A stretch of 64,000 bases of DNA from Enterocloster bolteae (GCF_002234575.2 NZ_CP022464.2:3472001-3536000); one strand, 5' to 3'. Shown: positions 16,175 through 24,570, counted from the stretch's first letter. A program made the numbers and translations. The notes: generated by a model not told the origin, from the sequence alone.

Positions 16175-16999
16175 ATGCTGGTTACGATACAACAAACAAA
16201 ATCAAATACTGAAAATTTATTTGAAGTTACCTCCAACGGCCAACTCTTGTTCCAGGCAAAAGCCCCGTGGATGAAAATTTCCCTGCCGTTCAATGCGGAA
16301 GACTTACGGGAACTCACCTTTTCCAATCCTGCCGGGGAAATAGTTTATACTACCCGCTATAGATTCATCGACAACCTCGTGGAGGAGTTGATTCCCTTCA
16401 AATACCTGCTGACAAAAGGGCAGCGTTTCGGGCAGTTTGAAATCATCGGCAGGAATGGCAGCGAAGGGTCCTTCTATGTCATGCAGAACGGCTTGTTTGA
16501 CAGCAAATTCTGCATTGAGTGTATGGGAAATGCCTATCTGGGATACAGCCTTGATAGGGGAAGGAACAATTATGTGTCCATCTATGATGATGAAAAACAG
16601 ATAGCTCAAATCACAAAGCCTCTTACAGTCACAGACAACCTGGATGTCTATTTCCTTCATATAAAGGACGAGTATGCGTCAATCATTCCAGTCCTCTCCT
16701 TCTTCACCGTATATTATGACTATCGGAAATACAATCACAGTGGGGAGCTTACCAAGAACACGGTTCAGATATCCAACAGCTATACCTATGGTAAGAACAA
16801 CGACAAATATAACCCAAACTGGATTGCCAAGGAGTTCGGCCAGCAGGCTGCGGACGAATTGGAACAGAAATTAAGGAAAATAAGAGAACAAGGTTCGGCC
16901 CAGGCAAAGAAAATCGTGAAATTAGTGGGCCTGGCTTATCTGGTTCTTATCCTGCTGGCCATTGTACTGTTCGTGGTCTTTAAAAGCATCCTGGGATGA
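16175..16999 (+). CDS. LURP-one/tubby-like domain protein with C-terminal membrane anchor
   Basis: 274 residues. The first ~190 are beta-rich with the rhythm of the LURP-one-related (tubby C-terminal-like) fold: FGQFEIIGRNGSEGSFYVMQ, IAQITKPLTVTDNLDVYFLH. A charged linker follows, with ADELEQKLRKIREQGSAQAK, and then one transmembrane helix (about residues 248-270) near the C-terminus. AGAAAGGATACAGCT precedes the ATG. Tubby-like folds bind phospholipids or act as membrane sensors; the bacterial versions are poorly understood. Tail anchoring suggests a role at the inner face of the membrane. Confidence 0.6.
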   Translation: MLVTIQQTKSNTENLFEVTSNGQLLFQAKAPWMKISLPFNAEDLRELTFSNPAGEIVYTTRYRFIDNLVEELIPFKYLLTKGQRFGQFEIIGRNGSEGSFYVMQNGLFDSKFCIECMGNAYLGYSLDRGRNNYVSIYDDEKQIAQITKPLTVTDNLDVYFLHIKDEYASIIPVLSFFTVYYDYRKYNHSGELTKNTVQISNSYTYGKNNDKYNPNWIAKEFGQQAADELEQKLRKIREQGSAQAKKIVKLVGLAYLVLILLAIVLFVVFKSILG

Positions 17000-17037
17000 T
17001 GAGGGATTTTATCATAATTTAATGGAGAAGTGAAGCA

Positions 17038-17148
17038 ATGACTATACCAAACGTATTTTTCAAAAATGGAATCTGGATTGGAGAAATAGGACACAATTTA
17101 TGGGATGATTTTTATGAAAATACTATTCTCCTTGAATTTAGGGGGTGA
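17038..17148 (+). pseudogene. Short N-terminal gene remnant
   Basis: 36 codons with GGAG upstream: MTIPNVFFKNGIWIGEIGHN to a premature TGA in GGGGGTGA, which also serves as ribosome binding site for the next gene. It looks like the start of an island gene whose remainder is gone. A genuine 36-residue peptide cannot be excluded. Confidence 0.4.
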
Positions 17149-17154
17149 GAAGCA

Positions 17155-17526
17155 ATGGTGAAGCCTATTAGCTATATTTCGTATGGTGAAAACGAGAAGA
17201 AAATAATAAAGGCTGGAATAGTGGAAATTCGTAAAGTTCTTATGGGTAATGATAAAAATAAAAAGAGAAGTCTGTTATTTGCTCTGGATTGGTTTATGGA
17301 CCCTTACTTTAAACAAGATATTTCAGATATTCACAATGAATTGGTTGAGCTTTTGCAAACAGTGGTAATTTCTTCAACGGATGATGATGTGTCTGAGGAT
17401 GCTTTACAGCTTTTATGCGATTATGAATGGCCACCTTTTGAAATACTTGAAAAAAATATAAACAGGGTATCGCAGCGATTAAAACCAGATGTACTGTATG
17501 CAGTTAATATGGATAAGGAAATATAA
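17155..17526 (+). CDS. Hypothetical helical protein
   Basis: 123 residues, with GGGGGTGA before the ATG. Helical and HEAT-like in character (SLLFALDWFMDPYFKQD, ELVELLQTVVISSTDDDVSE, DALQLLCDYEWPPFEIL). No membrane segment. Resembles short immunity-type helical repeat proteins; no named family. Followed by a 100-base gene remnant and a well-formed island palindrome. Confidence 0.55.
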   Translation: MVKPISYISYGENEKKIIKAGIVEIRKVLMGNDKNKKRSLLFALDWFMDPYFKQDISDIHNELVELLQTVVISSTDDDVSEDALQLLCDYEWPPFEILEKNINRVSQRLKPDVLYAVNMDKEI

Positions 17527-17552
17527 CTTTCGATTTATGTAGGAATCATGCT

Positions 17553-17657
17553 GTGAAAATAAAAAAAGTTAGTCTTATATTAAACTATAAAGACGAATGG
17601 CTTAACAAACTTATTACTGCATACAAAAATAAAAAAATTCCAGCCGGAGAACTTTAA
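17553..17657 (+). pseudogene. Short gene remnant
   Basis: 34 codons ending in TAA, reading MKIKKVSLILNYKDEWLNKL from a GTG, then ITAYKNKKIPAGEL. There is no convincing ribosome binding site. Probably the end of a lost island gene. Confidence 0.35.
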
Positions 17658-17660
17658 TGC

Positions 17661-17705
17661 AATTCCAGTTTGTAGGGGAGCTGAACGAAGCGACAAATCG
17701 GAATT
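17661..17705 (+). repeat. Island palindrome, well preserved
   Basis: AATTCCAGTTTGT, a 19-base loop, then ACAAATCGGAATT. The arms pair over 13 bases with one or two imperfect pairs. It stands between a gene remnant and the GNAT gene at 17756. The right arm AAATCGGAATT also recurs alone in front of other island genes. Confidence 0.7.
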
Positions 17706-17755
17706 GACTGAGTAATCCGGCGGAATAAAAAATATGAATTGGAATGGATTAAGTT

Positions 17756-18277
17756 ATGAAATATAGTAAGACAATAATTTTAAAAAATGGTGTGGAATGC
17801 TGTTTGAGAAACGGCATAGAAAGTGATGGACAGGCTGTATGGGATTGCTTTAATCTGACCCATGGACAAACCGATTATTTACTATCCTATCCAGATGAGA
17901 ATAGTTTCGACGTGATGCAGGAAGGTCAATTTCTGAAAAAAAAATCCGAAAGTTCAAATGAGATTGAGATAGTTGCCGTAGTCGGGAATGTAGTTGTTGG
18001 AACTGCTGGAATTGAAGCAATAGGCTCAAAATATAAGGTAAGGCATCGTGCCGAATTTGGTATTAGCGTCGCTAAAGATTTTTGGGGACTTGGGATTGGA
18101 CAGGCACTAAGGGCGGCGGGGTATATTCAGCTGGAGTTGAGTGTGGTTGCTGAAAATGAAAGGGCATTATCCATGTATGAGAAAGCAGGGTTTGTTAAAT
18201 ATGGCATAAATCCGAAAGGCTTTAATTCCCGCGTGACAGGATTTCAAGAAGTTATTTATATGAGGTTGGAATTATAA
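17756..18277 (+). CDS. GNAT acetyltransferase with a probable short internal deletion
   Basis: 173 residues. The acetyl-CoA loop is at FWGLGIGQALRAAGYIQLEL and the C-terminal motif is VVAENERALSMYEKAGF. In relatives about eight more residues normally separate GIGQAL from the AAGY strand. Their absence here suggests a short in-frame deletion in the helix after the pyrophosphate loop, which may impair the enzyme. Substrate unknown. No strong ribosome binding site is visible; AATGGATTAAGTT precedes the ATG. Confidence 0.75.
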   Translation: MKYSKTIILKNGVECCLRNGIESDGQAVWDCFNLTHGQTDYLLSYPDENSFDVMQEGQFLKKKSESSNEIEIVAVVGNVVVGTAGIEAIGSKYKVRHRAEFGISVAKDFWGLGIGQALRAAGYIQLELSVVAENERALSMYEKAGFVKYGINPKGFNSRVTGFQEVIYMRLEL

Positions 18278-18287
18278 GAAACTTACA

Positions 18288-18336
18288 AATTCCGGTTTGT
18301 AGGGAAATTGAGCTTACCGACAAATCGGAATTTTTT
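18288..18336 (+). repeat. Island palindrome with T-run (terminator-like)
   Basis: AATTCCGGTTTGT, a 19-base loop, then ACAAATCGGAATT followed by a T-run. The arms pair over 13 bases with a GU pair, and the T-run makes it look like a factor-independent terminator for the GNAT gene. It is the best-preserved copy of the element also seen at 14901, 15396, 17661, 20882, 23297 and 23631. Confidence 0.7.
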
Positions 18337-18351
18337 AAGAAGGCAATAAGT

Positions 18352-18504
18352 ATGGATAACCTTGCCATTCATTTTCTTAATGATGATGAGCAACTGGTCA
18401 CGCAAGAAGCAGTAAATAAATTGGTTTTCAATAATACCGGGGCTAATGACGAGGCCCAACTGGAAGCCCTTGCTGAACATCTGGGCGCTATGGAGTGGAA
18501 ATAA
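18352..18504 (+). CDS. Small hypothetical protein, possibly truncated
   Basis: 50 residues, MDNLAIHFLNDDEQLVTQEA, then NKLVFNNTGANDEAQLEALA and a tail HLGAMEWK. GAAGG precedes the ATG. Acidic and helical. It may be a real short protein or the surviving half of a longer island gene. No family recognised. Confidence 0.4.
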   Translation: MDNLAIHFLNDDEQLVTQEAVNKLVFNNTGANDEAQLEALAEHLGAMEWK

Positions 18505-18526
18505 AGATATTGTGAGGGATAATAAC

Positions 18527-19039
18527 ATGCCAATACAGAATACGAAGATGTCTGCAAAAGAAAGACGCATTTTCAGATATACCCGGGCAGATGCATGGGA
18601 AACCACAATATCCCAGGTCGATGTGATGGAGGGTGTGGAAAAAGGGAATGTAAGGTGTCTATATTTTGTTACACCTAGATTGCATGCAAATACAATCGTT
18701 GATTCCTGCACTATCACTATCAGTCAAAACCATATTGATATGATTCGGGATGCCATGCTCACCCGCCTGGAGGTCTGCAAATATAAGGAAATTGAGTTCC
18801 CTGTGGTATTGGATGGATTCATCAATACCTTTGAGTTTGCACCTGAGGAATCCTTTTCCAACATAATTACTGTTTTCAACATTTCCGCATTTAGGGATAA
18901 TGTTGATGTGGCTATCATTGGCAATCCCCCATATAGGGGGAAAGAGGTCCTTAAATTGTATGATGATATTTCAAAAATACTTTCAGATAATGGGGTGAGC
19001 CAGAAATATCTTGCGTTGGATTCCTCTATATTTCCGTAA
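18527..19039 (+). CDS. Hypothetical protein, immunity-like
   Basis: 170 residues from ATG 18527 (GAGGG nine bases upstream); the longer frame to 18446 overlaps the previous gene. Mixed alpha/beta, with SAKERRIFRYTRADAWETTI, IDMIRDAMLTRLEVCKYKEI and YRGKEVLKLYDDISKILSDN. No signal peptide or membrane helix. Not recognised. Size and setting fit the immunity-type genes around it. Confidence 0.5.
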   Translation: MPIQNTKMSAKERRIFRYTRADAWETTISQVDVMEGVEKGNVRCLYFVTPRLHANTIVDSCTITISQNHIDMIRDAMLTRLEVCKYKEIEFPVVLDGFINTFEFAPEESFSNIITVFNISAFRDNVDVAIIGNPPYRGKEVLKLYDDISKILSDNGVSQKYLALDSSIFP

Positions 19040-19094
19040 TAACAAACCATCTGATTGATGATAGAAGCTTACCAGAATTCATAGGAGGTTCTAT

Positions 19095-19463
19095 ATGAAT
19101 ATAAGACTGTTTTGGAAGGCAGTTTTGGAACAGGACAGGGCTGCAATAAAAGGATTCTTCCAAAATACCGCATATGTGAATTGGCATTGTACAAATGAAT
19201 GTTTTACTGTGGATGAATTTATCCAGGCAAACTGCGAATATCCGGGAGATTGGGATGGAAAGGTTGAGCGTGTCGAATGTGCAGGGAACCTAATAATAAC
19301 TACGACGCATGTCTTTCCAAAAGACAGGTCCTCTTCATTTCATGTTGTATCATTTTTCCGAATAGAGGATGAAAAAATTGTGTCCGTTGATGAATACTGG
19401 TCTGATGATGGCGAAGCACCGCTATGGCGTAAGGAAATGTGTATAGGCAAGCCAATCAATTAG
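19095..19463 (+). CDS. NTF2-like (SnoaL-type) protein
   Basis: 122 residues; AGGAGG precedes the ATG. It follows the NTF2-like cone fold: an N-terminal helix pair (RLFWKAVLEQDRAAIKGFF), a middle helix (FTVDEFIQANCEYPGDW) and strands (NLIITTTHVFPKD, FHVVSFFRIEDEKIVSVDEY). The motif IVSVDEYWSDDG with W near the end is typical. Members are enzymes, carriers or immunity proteins; no catalytic His/Asp pair is clear here. Confidence 0.75.
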   Translation: MNIRLFWKAVLEQDRAAIKGFFQNTAYVNWHCTNECFTVDEFIQANCEYPGDWDGKVERVECAGNLIITTTHVFPKDRSSSFHVVSFFRIEDEKIVSVDEYWSDDGEAPLWRKEMCIGKPIN

Positions 19464-19501
19464 CCTATTGTGTTAAAAATCCAAAGTAAGCTGGTGATGG
19501 G

Positions 19502-20101
19502 ATGGGAAAACAGATAAATTATTGGATGGATTATGATAACTTTTTGCTGGTCGCGCAAATGGCAGTTGACTTGGGCTGTACGGTTGTAAAAGAGGACCTT
19601 AAGTTAGGCAAAGTCATTGAAAGCAAGGATGCCGGTATCATCACCCCCTATGGAACATCCAATTATCCAGGCTACTACTTCCATCTTCCGGAGGCAGGAG
19701 CCATAGAGGTCCTTACCGTAAATGGCAAGGAATGTTTGGATTATGGCTATACTGCAACCGGGAATGCCCTCATTGAAGCCGGCTACTCTTCCATCGTCAA
19801 TGAGCCCGCAGGCGTTGCCGGGTCACGGCAGAAAAAGGAAATCCACAGGGCAAGAATCTATTGCATATCTGGATATTACGATGAAAATGAAAAATATATA
19901 CAAAGGCCGGACTGTTTGACCAAGGTGTATCACTCCCTGGTGAGATATGTGAAAAAGATAGCTCCTTATACAGAATTTACAGTTATCCTGATAAGCATGA
20001 AGGACGAAAACTACGGGGAGGAATATGAATATAGACATAAGGAATACATAACAAAAAACTGCCTGGATTTGATTAATAACAAAGGATACAAATTATGTTG
20101 A
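19502..20101 (+). CDS. Hypothetical protein, island family
   Basis: 199 residues, starting MGKQINYWMDYDNFLLVAQM, with YYFHLPEAGAIEVLTVNGKE in the middle and a C-terminal helical part (CLTKVYHSLVRYVKKIAPYT). There is no membrane segment. I have seen similar MDYDNF proteins in clostridial accessory regions but cannot name the family. GGTGATGGG precedes the ATG. An immunity role is an inference from context. Confidence 0.55.
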   Translation: MGKQINYWMDYDNFLLVAQMAVDLGCTVVKEDLKLGKVIESKDAGIITPYGTSNYPGYYFHLPEAGAIEVLTVNGKECLDYGYTATGNALIEAGYSSIVNEPAGVAGSRQKKEIHRARIYCISGYYDENEKYIQRPDCLTKVYHSLVRYVKKIAPYTEFTVILISMKDENYGEEYEYRHKEYITKNCLDLINNKGYKLC

Positions 20102-20294
20102 GGATATCGGTTACACTTTTAACAGCTTGAATTGCATGAGAAATCGGAAGTTATAACTGGGATTATTTATATTTTCAAGGTAAAAATGTTATGATAAAAG
20201 GGTTGCAACTTATAGTTGCGAAACTTCGAGGTTTATGTGGTAGATAGCAACCGCTTATAATGTTAAATTTTTATATAACACAGGAGGTGCTAAT

Positions 20295-20852
20295 ATGACA
20301 TTTGGAGAAAAACTTAAATTTTTAAGAAAGCAAAAAGGCTTTTCACAAGAAAGGTTATCACAACAATTAACTGTATCACGACAGGCAATATCTAAATGGG
20401 AACTAGGAGAATCATTACCAGATACAGAAAATGTAATACAACTTAGCAAATTGTTTTCAGTTTCGATTGACTTCCTGCTAAATGATAACATCTGCAGTGA
20501 GGCTGATATTCCAGCCGTCCAGCATAATACAACTGTTTTACAAGATAAATTTCGTTCTAAAATACTACTTGTTATTGGCTTCATTTGTTCTGCTATGGGT
20601 TGTGCTGGAAGTATTACACTAATTGTCCTCTCTACAATGATAAAGGTTCATGTTGAAAAGAAACGTATATTGCCAGACGGTTCGGTTCAATATTACGGTG
20701 GTGGAGATATCCTTGGTTATGATTTTTGGAAATTCATATCAGAATATAGGCTGCAGGCATTATTATTTATTTGCATTATTTTAATTATTGCTGGTATTGC
20801 TATTATATGGGTGTCAAAGAAGAAGGCTAAAACTAAAAGCTTATTATTTTAA
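20295..20852 (+). CDS. XRE-family transcriptional regulator with two membrane helices
   Basis: 185 residues. The N-terminal Cro/CI-type helix-turn-helix (residues ~1-62) is of the usual clostridial kind: FGEKLKFLRKQKGFSQERLS, QQLTVSRQAISKWELGESLP. Two hydrophobic helices follow (about 92-113 and 150-173) with a short outside loop rich in Gly/Tyr, and the tail is basic. This matches membrane-anchored XRE regulators that sense an external signal or a partner protein. AGGAGG precedes the ATG. A possible promoter lies upstream: TATAAT at 20256-20261, with a weak -35 at about 20232. The target genes are unknown. Confidence 0.85.
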   Translation: MTFGEKLKFLRKQKGFSQERLSQQLTVSRQAISKWELGESLPDTENVIQLSKLFSVSIDFLLNDNICSEADIPAVQHNTTVLQDKFRSKILLVIGFICSAMGCAGSITLIVLSTMIKVHVEKKRILPDGSVQYYGGGDILGYDFWKFISEYRLQALLFICIILIIAGIAIIWVSKKKAKTKSLLF

Positions 20853-20881
20853 TGAAAGTAGGAACATACTCTATGCTTGCC

Positions 20882-20928
20882 AACTTCCGGTTTGTCAGAC
20901 AATCGCAAAGAATGAAAATTTAGAATTT
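20882..20928 (+). repeat. Island palindrome (AACTTCCGGTTTGT type)
   Basis: AACTTCCGGTTTGT-cag-ACAATCGCAAAG, then AAAATTTAGAATTT, just before the GGAGG of the CAT-like gene. It closely matches the copy at 14901 (TTTGTCAGACAA core). Confidence 0.6.
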
Positions 20929-20942
20929 GGAGGAATAAGCAC

Positions 20943-21572
20943 ATGGCAAATAAGTATAAAGTAATTGATGAAAAAACATGGAATAGAGCAATGCACTGTA
21001 TGATTTTTAGAAATAGTGTTGAACCAGCGTTTTGTGTAACCTTTGAAGCGGATATTACAAGATTTAAACGTGTAGTTAAAGAACAGGGGGTTTCTTTTAC
21101 ATTGGCAATGGTATATGCAGTTTGTAAATGTGCAAATGATATAGACGCATTTCGTTATCGGTTTGTTGATGGACAGATTGTTTTGTTTGACAAGATAGAT
21201 ACTGCATTTACCTATCTAAATCAAGAAACCGAATTGTTCAAAGTGGTTAATGTCCCCATGATAGACGATTTAAAAGAATACTGTGAGTTTGCAGAAACGA
21301 TAGCAAAGGAGCAAAAAGAATATTTTACAGGTCCATTAGGAAATGATGTTTTTCAATGTTCTCCTATGCCGTGGGTCACCTACACGCATATTTCTCATAC
21401 CAATTCCGGGAAAAAGGATAATGCAACCCCTCTGTTTGATTGGGGAAAATTTTATGAGAAGAATGGGAAAATTGTCATTCCAATATCAGTACAGGCACAT
21501 CATTCCTTTGTTGACGGCATACATATTGGGAAATTTGTAGATAAGCTTCAAAGGTTTTTCGATAGATGTTAG
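20943..21572 (+). CDS. CatA-like chloramphenicol O-acetyltransferase family protein
   Basis: 209 residues, about the length of type A CAT enzymes (~210-220). The catalytic motif HHSFVDG near residue 185 contains the active-site His of the HHxxxDG signature. Further family features are SFTLAMVYAVCKCANDIDAF, FDKIDTAFTYLNQE and CSPMPWVTYTHISH. The cytoplasmic enzyme would transfer acetyl from acetyl-CoA to chloramphenicol or another hydroxyl compound. Many chromosomal relatives do not give clear resistance, so the phenotype is uncertain. GGAGGAATAAGCAC precedes the ATG. It lies between an island palindrome and a frameshifted membrane protein gene. Confidence 0.87.
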   Translation: MANKYKVIDEKTWNRAMHCMIFRNSVEPAFCVTFEADITRFKRVVKEQGVSFTLAMVYAVCKCANDIDAFRYRFVDGQIVLFDKIDTAFTYLNQETELFKVVNVPMIDDLKEYCEFAETIAKEQKEYFTGPLGNDVFQCSPMPWVTYTHISHTNSGKKDNATPLFDWGKFYEKNGKIVIPISVQAHHSFVDGIHIGKFVDKLQRFFDRC

Positions 21573-21628
21573 ATTCCAATTTGATAAGGTATCTGAGTGG
21601 AAAAAAATATATTCTTTTTTTCATATGA

Positions 21629-21931
21629 TGCATTTGGGCCGTTATTAATTTATGTTTGGCTGTATACATATGGTTTTCAAAAAAGCAATTGGTTTCTGGG
21701 GAAATAAGAAAATGTTTGAGGTGACGGATATAAGAAAGTATAATCATACCATGTCCAAACTTTATGTTGCACATGGCATTGTATTTATTCTGCCCGGACT
21801 TCCTTTGCTTGCAGGACATTGTTGCGGGAGTTGTAGTGGAAACCATTGTTTTAATGGCAGTTTATTCTTTGGTGATTAAGAAAAAATACAAAAGTAATTT
21901 TGACAGGAGTATCGTTTGGGATGAAACTTAA
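21629..21931 (+). pseudogene. DUF3784-like membrane protein gene with frameshifts
   Basis: Pieces of one protein are found in three frames: IWAVINLCLAVYIWFSKK, then GFWGNKKMFEVTDIRKYNHT followed by SKLYVAHGIVFILPGLPLLA, then VVVETIVLMAVYSLVIKKKY. Joined, they give the order of a small two- to three-helix membrane protein resembling DUF3784. At least two frameshifts break it. The end overlaps the start of the lipoprotein gene. Confidence 0.65.
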
Positions 21932-22409
21932 AATTATAATCGGATTATATGCAGGAATCCTGTTACTCAGCGGTTGTGCTTCAAATACATCTGTTGTCGC
22001 CGGACAATCTGCTGCAGTGAATGCAGAATCCGCAACAAAAGGCATTAACAATGAGGAACCGAATGTAAATGACGCACATTTAGATGATACCATTTATATC
22101 GGAGAATATCTGGATTCTGATGTCAATGAGCCAAATCTTGAAATTGCGAGAGGTGATGATAACAAATATATCGTACAGATAGGAATTTACCGCCTGACTT
22201 CATTAAGTGATGGCATTGGGGAGTTGACGGCTGATGGTATGAACTTTACTGCGACCGATGCTGCAGGGAATCCAATCAGGGGCATCATTACAGCAGACGG
22301 CCAGGCAGCAACCGTCACTTTTACAGATTCCACTTGGGATTATCTGCAAAACGGTTCTGCTTTCCAGTACACAAAATCATCTGATACTTCAAATATCTGG
22401 AATGAATAG
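21921..22409 (+). CDS. Hypothetical lipoprotein
   Basis: 162 residues from ATG 21921 (AGGAG upstream). A lipoprotein signal peptide is clear: KLKIIIGLYAGILLLSGC, with Cys 19 to be lipidated and the protein anchored on the outer face of the membrane. An Ala/Asn-rich linker leads to a beta-rich domain (DTIYIGEYLDSDVNEPNLEI, GIGELTADGMNFTATDAAG, AATVTFTDSTWDYLQNG). Not recognised. Similar lipoproteins with an IYIGEY motif occur beside DUF3784-like genes in Firmicutes, which fits the broken gene upstream. Confidence 0.75.
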   Translation: MKLKIIIGLYAGILLLSGCASNTSVVAGQSAAVNAESATKGINNEEPNVNDAHLDDTIYIGEYLDSDVNEPNLEIARGDDNKYIVQIGIYRLTSLSDGIGELTADGMNFTATDAAGNPIRGIITADGQAATVTFTDSTWDYLQNGSAFQYTKSSDTSNIWNE

Positions 22410-22599
22410 ACCGCTTATCGGGGATTGGGTTAAGTGATTACGAATGAGATGAAGATAATCTCTATAGTCTTGAATCTATGGTAAAGAACACATAGAACGC
22501 GGTAAAAATAAAAAGGGATACAGCGTCACAATCGTATAATGGAAAAGAATTTTTACAAAATGAACTGTGAAAATCGTAATTTATCTGGGGGTGCTTCAT

Positions 22600-22818
22600 A
22601 TGAAACGCTATGAAATTTATAAGCATATCGGTAATCTATCCCCATTAAATAATGGGTGGATAAAAGAACTAAATTTGATTTCGTGGGACAATAAAGAGCC
22701 TGTTTATGATATACGAACATGGAATAGCGAACATACGGAGTACGGAAAAGGGGTAACAATTACAGCGGGACAGATGGTCGTTTTAAAAAATCTGCTTAAT
22801 GAAATGTCAATATTCTGA
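22600..22818 (+). CDS. YdbC/PC4-like ssDNA-binding protein
   Basis: 72 residues from ATG 22600, with GGGGGTG upstream. The pattern WIKELNLISWDNKEPVYDIR followed by TEYGKGVTITAGQMVVLKNL corresponds to the YdbC/PC4 fold: a four-stranded sheet plus a C-terminal helix that binds single-stranded DNA as a dimer. Length fits. A role in DNA or RNA handling is expected. The gap 22819-23026 after it holds only decayed coding fragments. Confidence 0.7.
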   Translation: MKRYEIYKHIGNLSPLNNGWIKELNLISWDNKEPVYDIRTWNSEHTEYGKGVTITAGQMVVLKNLLNEMSIF

Positions 22819-23026
22819 TTTCCACCAGGATGATTCCTACAATTACATCGCCACCAGTACCCAGAAATAATATAGGCTGCTCTCCTATCCTACCGAGGGC
22901 GGCCTGTATTTATTTCCCCATTCTCTAATGACAAAAGAACTTACTTCTGCAGCAGGAAGGAAACGTGGACGGATTAGGCGGTGTATGATAATATAAAAGT
23001 AATATTGAAACCAGCGAGGCAAATAA

Positions 23027-23287
23027 ATGGATGAGTTCCAGTCAATGGTTGAAGAAACCAAAGCCCTTGTACAAAAGGAAATAAAAAATAAAGACAATCG
23101 CCCTGACTTTATTTTGGAGAAGCAGCTATATTTAATTTTAGAAGAATTGGATAAAATGGAGCGAATCAGAGACATCCATCTATTCCATCCATATTACCCA
23201 AAGGGGATTGCGGATAGCTGGGACTATTCAAATCCATTGGCGATTCGATTACTGGAATTATTAGAATCATATCGGGAGTTACAATAA
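23027..23287 (+). CDS. Hypothetical protein
   Basis: 86 residues, acidic and helical (MVEETKALVQKEIKNKDNRP, FILEKQLYLILEELDKMERI), with HPYYPKGIADSWDYSNP near the end. GAGG precedes the ATG. No family recognised. Part of the plus-strand run of small island genes. Confidence 0.5.
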   Translation: MDEFQSMVEETKALVQKEIKNKDNRPDFILEKQLYLILEELDKMERIRDIHLFHPYYPKGIADSWDYSNPLAIRLLELLESYRELQ

Positions 23288-23355
23288 CGTTGAGGCAGTT
23301 TCCGGATTACCGGGCTGACAAACCTGGAATTACAGAGAGGAAGGAACTTTCAATC

Positions 23356-23604
23356 ATGCTGATTTATATTGAAATGTATCCAAAGGACAGATTGCTAAAT
23401 GGCCCGAAATGTTCTGTGTCTGAATTAAAGAAAAGACTGGCAAAAATTCTGGCAGAAGCCGAAACAAAGGATTTTATTTCAATATTTTGTGCGCGATATA
23501 ATTTTGAAGAAATGCCTCTTGATAATGTGCCGATTAATGAAAATATTGAAGTTGACTATTATATGGACATAGATGCAGGACTTATTCATAAACCATCGCG
23601 TTGA
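23356..23604 (+). CDS. Hypothetical protein
   Basis: 82 residues from ATG 23356 (AGGAAGG upstream). The frame can be extended to 23290, but that part covers a palindrome copy (23297-23332). Strand-helix-strand character: MLIYIEMYPKDRLLNGPKCS, SELKKRLAKILAEAETKDF, FEEMPLDNVPINENIEVDY. No family recognised. Confidence 0.5.
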   Translation: MLIYIEMYPKDRLLNGPKCSVSELKKRLAKILAEAETKDFISIFCARYNFEEMPLDNVPINENIEVDYYMDIDAGLIHKPSR

Positions 23605-23682
23605 GTAAAACTTTCACTCATGGTAAGAAAGGATTCCCGGCTTACCGGGCTGACAATCGGAAGTTGAGGAGATACGAATGGA

Positions 23683-24150
23683 ATGACTGAACGCCAGAAA
23701 CTAATTGCATATAAACAGACCGTACAGGCTGCCAAAAACAAATTAAAACAAATGAGCGGTATCAGCATACTGGAACTTTTAGAGCAGAATGAAAATCCGG
23801 GTTTAAACGAAATGTTTTCCGCCTATACCACTACTTTTGGAAATGATATTGAACCATATAGCAAGTTATCATACCAATCTCCAGCAGAGACGGTTTATTC
23901 CTGGCTCATTGGTACTATGGATTTGAAGGAAAACGATGAGTATTACTTTTACTGCGGCATATGGTGCAGGATTAAGCTATTGGATTTACGGCTTGCAATC
24001 CCCTCCCTGTGGTTACATAATGGAAATACCAAAGGCTTTCTGCTCGCTGAGACAGATTTAAACCGTATGCTGGAGGCCGGCTCTGATTCCCGCGATGAAT
24101 ATCATTATTTAATTGACATATGGAATTATAGTGAACAGAGAAATTATTAA
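23683..24150 (+). CDS. Hypothetical protein, intact member of a three-copy island family
   Basis: 155 residues, MTERQKLIAYKQTVQAAKNK, with NPGLNEMFSAYTTTFGNDIE and a Trp/Tyr-rich middle (EYYFYCGIWCRIKLLDLRL), ending DEYHYLIDIWNYSEQRNY. Soluble. GAGG precedes the start. Two decayed copies are at 8921-9052 and 15456-15803, so this gene has been copied inside the island and retained once. Function unknown; repeated duplication and decay is a pattern known from orphan immunity genes. Confidence 0.6.
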   Translation: MTERQKLIAYKQTVQAAKNKLKQMSGISILELLEQNENPGLNEMFSAYTTTFGNDIEPYSKLSYQSPAETVYSWLIGTMDLKENDEYYFYCGIWCRIKLLDLRLAIPSLWLHNGNTKGFLLAETDLNRMLEAGSDSRDEYHYLIDIWNYSEQRNY

Positions 24151-24177
24151 ATCGGAGTTTGAAGGAGGTAAAACAAG

Positions 24178-24570
24178 ATGAAATATAAAGTTAAAATAAC
24201 TGTCATTGATAAAAAACTTTATCCTGAATTGCAACAACAATATTGTCATGACCCCAATTCGGGTATCTGTCCTTGCTATAATGTGGGAGATGAATTTGTA
24301 TTTTATCGTGATGATGAAAGAGATGATTTCTGGCATATGGGTTTGAATACATTAATTAAGACCAGTGGTAATGCAGATACAGTTGCAGGCGGACCTAAAA
24401 TGCCATTTTGTTCCGAAGCATGGGACGCTATTTCACATTATATTTATACCGGACTTCAAGGCGGCTCTATCATGAAAGGTTGGATGAGAGAAGAAAACAC
24501 CATGATTACCTGCTGCTCGGACGGAACAAGGCCTGTAATTTTCAAAATTGAGCGAATTGACTACGAATAA
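24178..24570 (+). CDS. TIGR04076 family protein
   Basis: 130 residues; GAAGGAGG precedes the ATG. It matches the TIGR04076 pattern: YKVKITVIDKKLYPELQQQY, then CPCYNVGDEFVFYRDD, FCSEAWDAISHYIYTGLQGG and CCSDGTRPVIFKIERI, with conserved Cys residues. Function unknown. Family members are small and often near redox or metal genes in anaerobes. It overlaps nothing; the next gene starts 53 bases later. Confidence 0.8.
   Translation: MKYKVKITVIDKKLYPELQQQYCHDPNSGICPCYNVGDEFVFYRDDERDDFWHMGLNTLIKTSGNADTVAGGPKMPFCSEAWDAISHYIYTGLQGGSIMKGWMREENTMITCCSDGTRPVIFKIERIDYE

Noticed and set aside
14901..23665. Integron gene-cassette array with attC-like sites
   Set aside because: The palindromes recall cassette sites, but no integrase gene and no typical attC core sequences are present; genes also occur on both strands.
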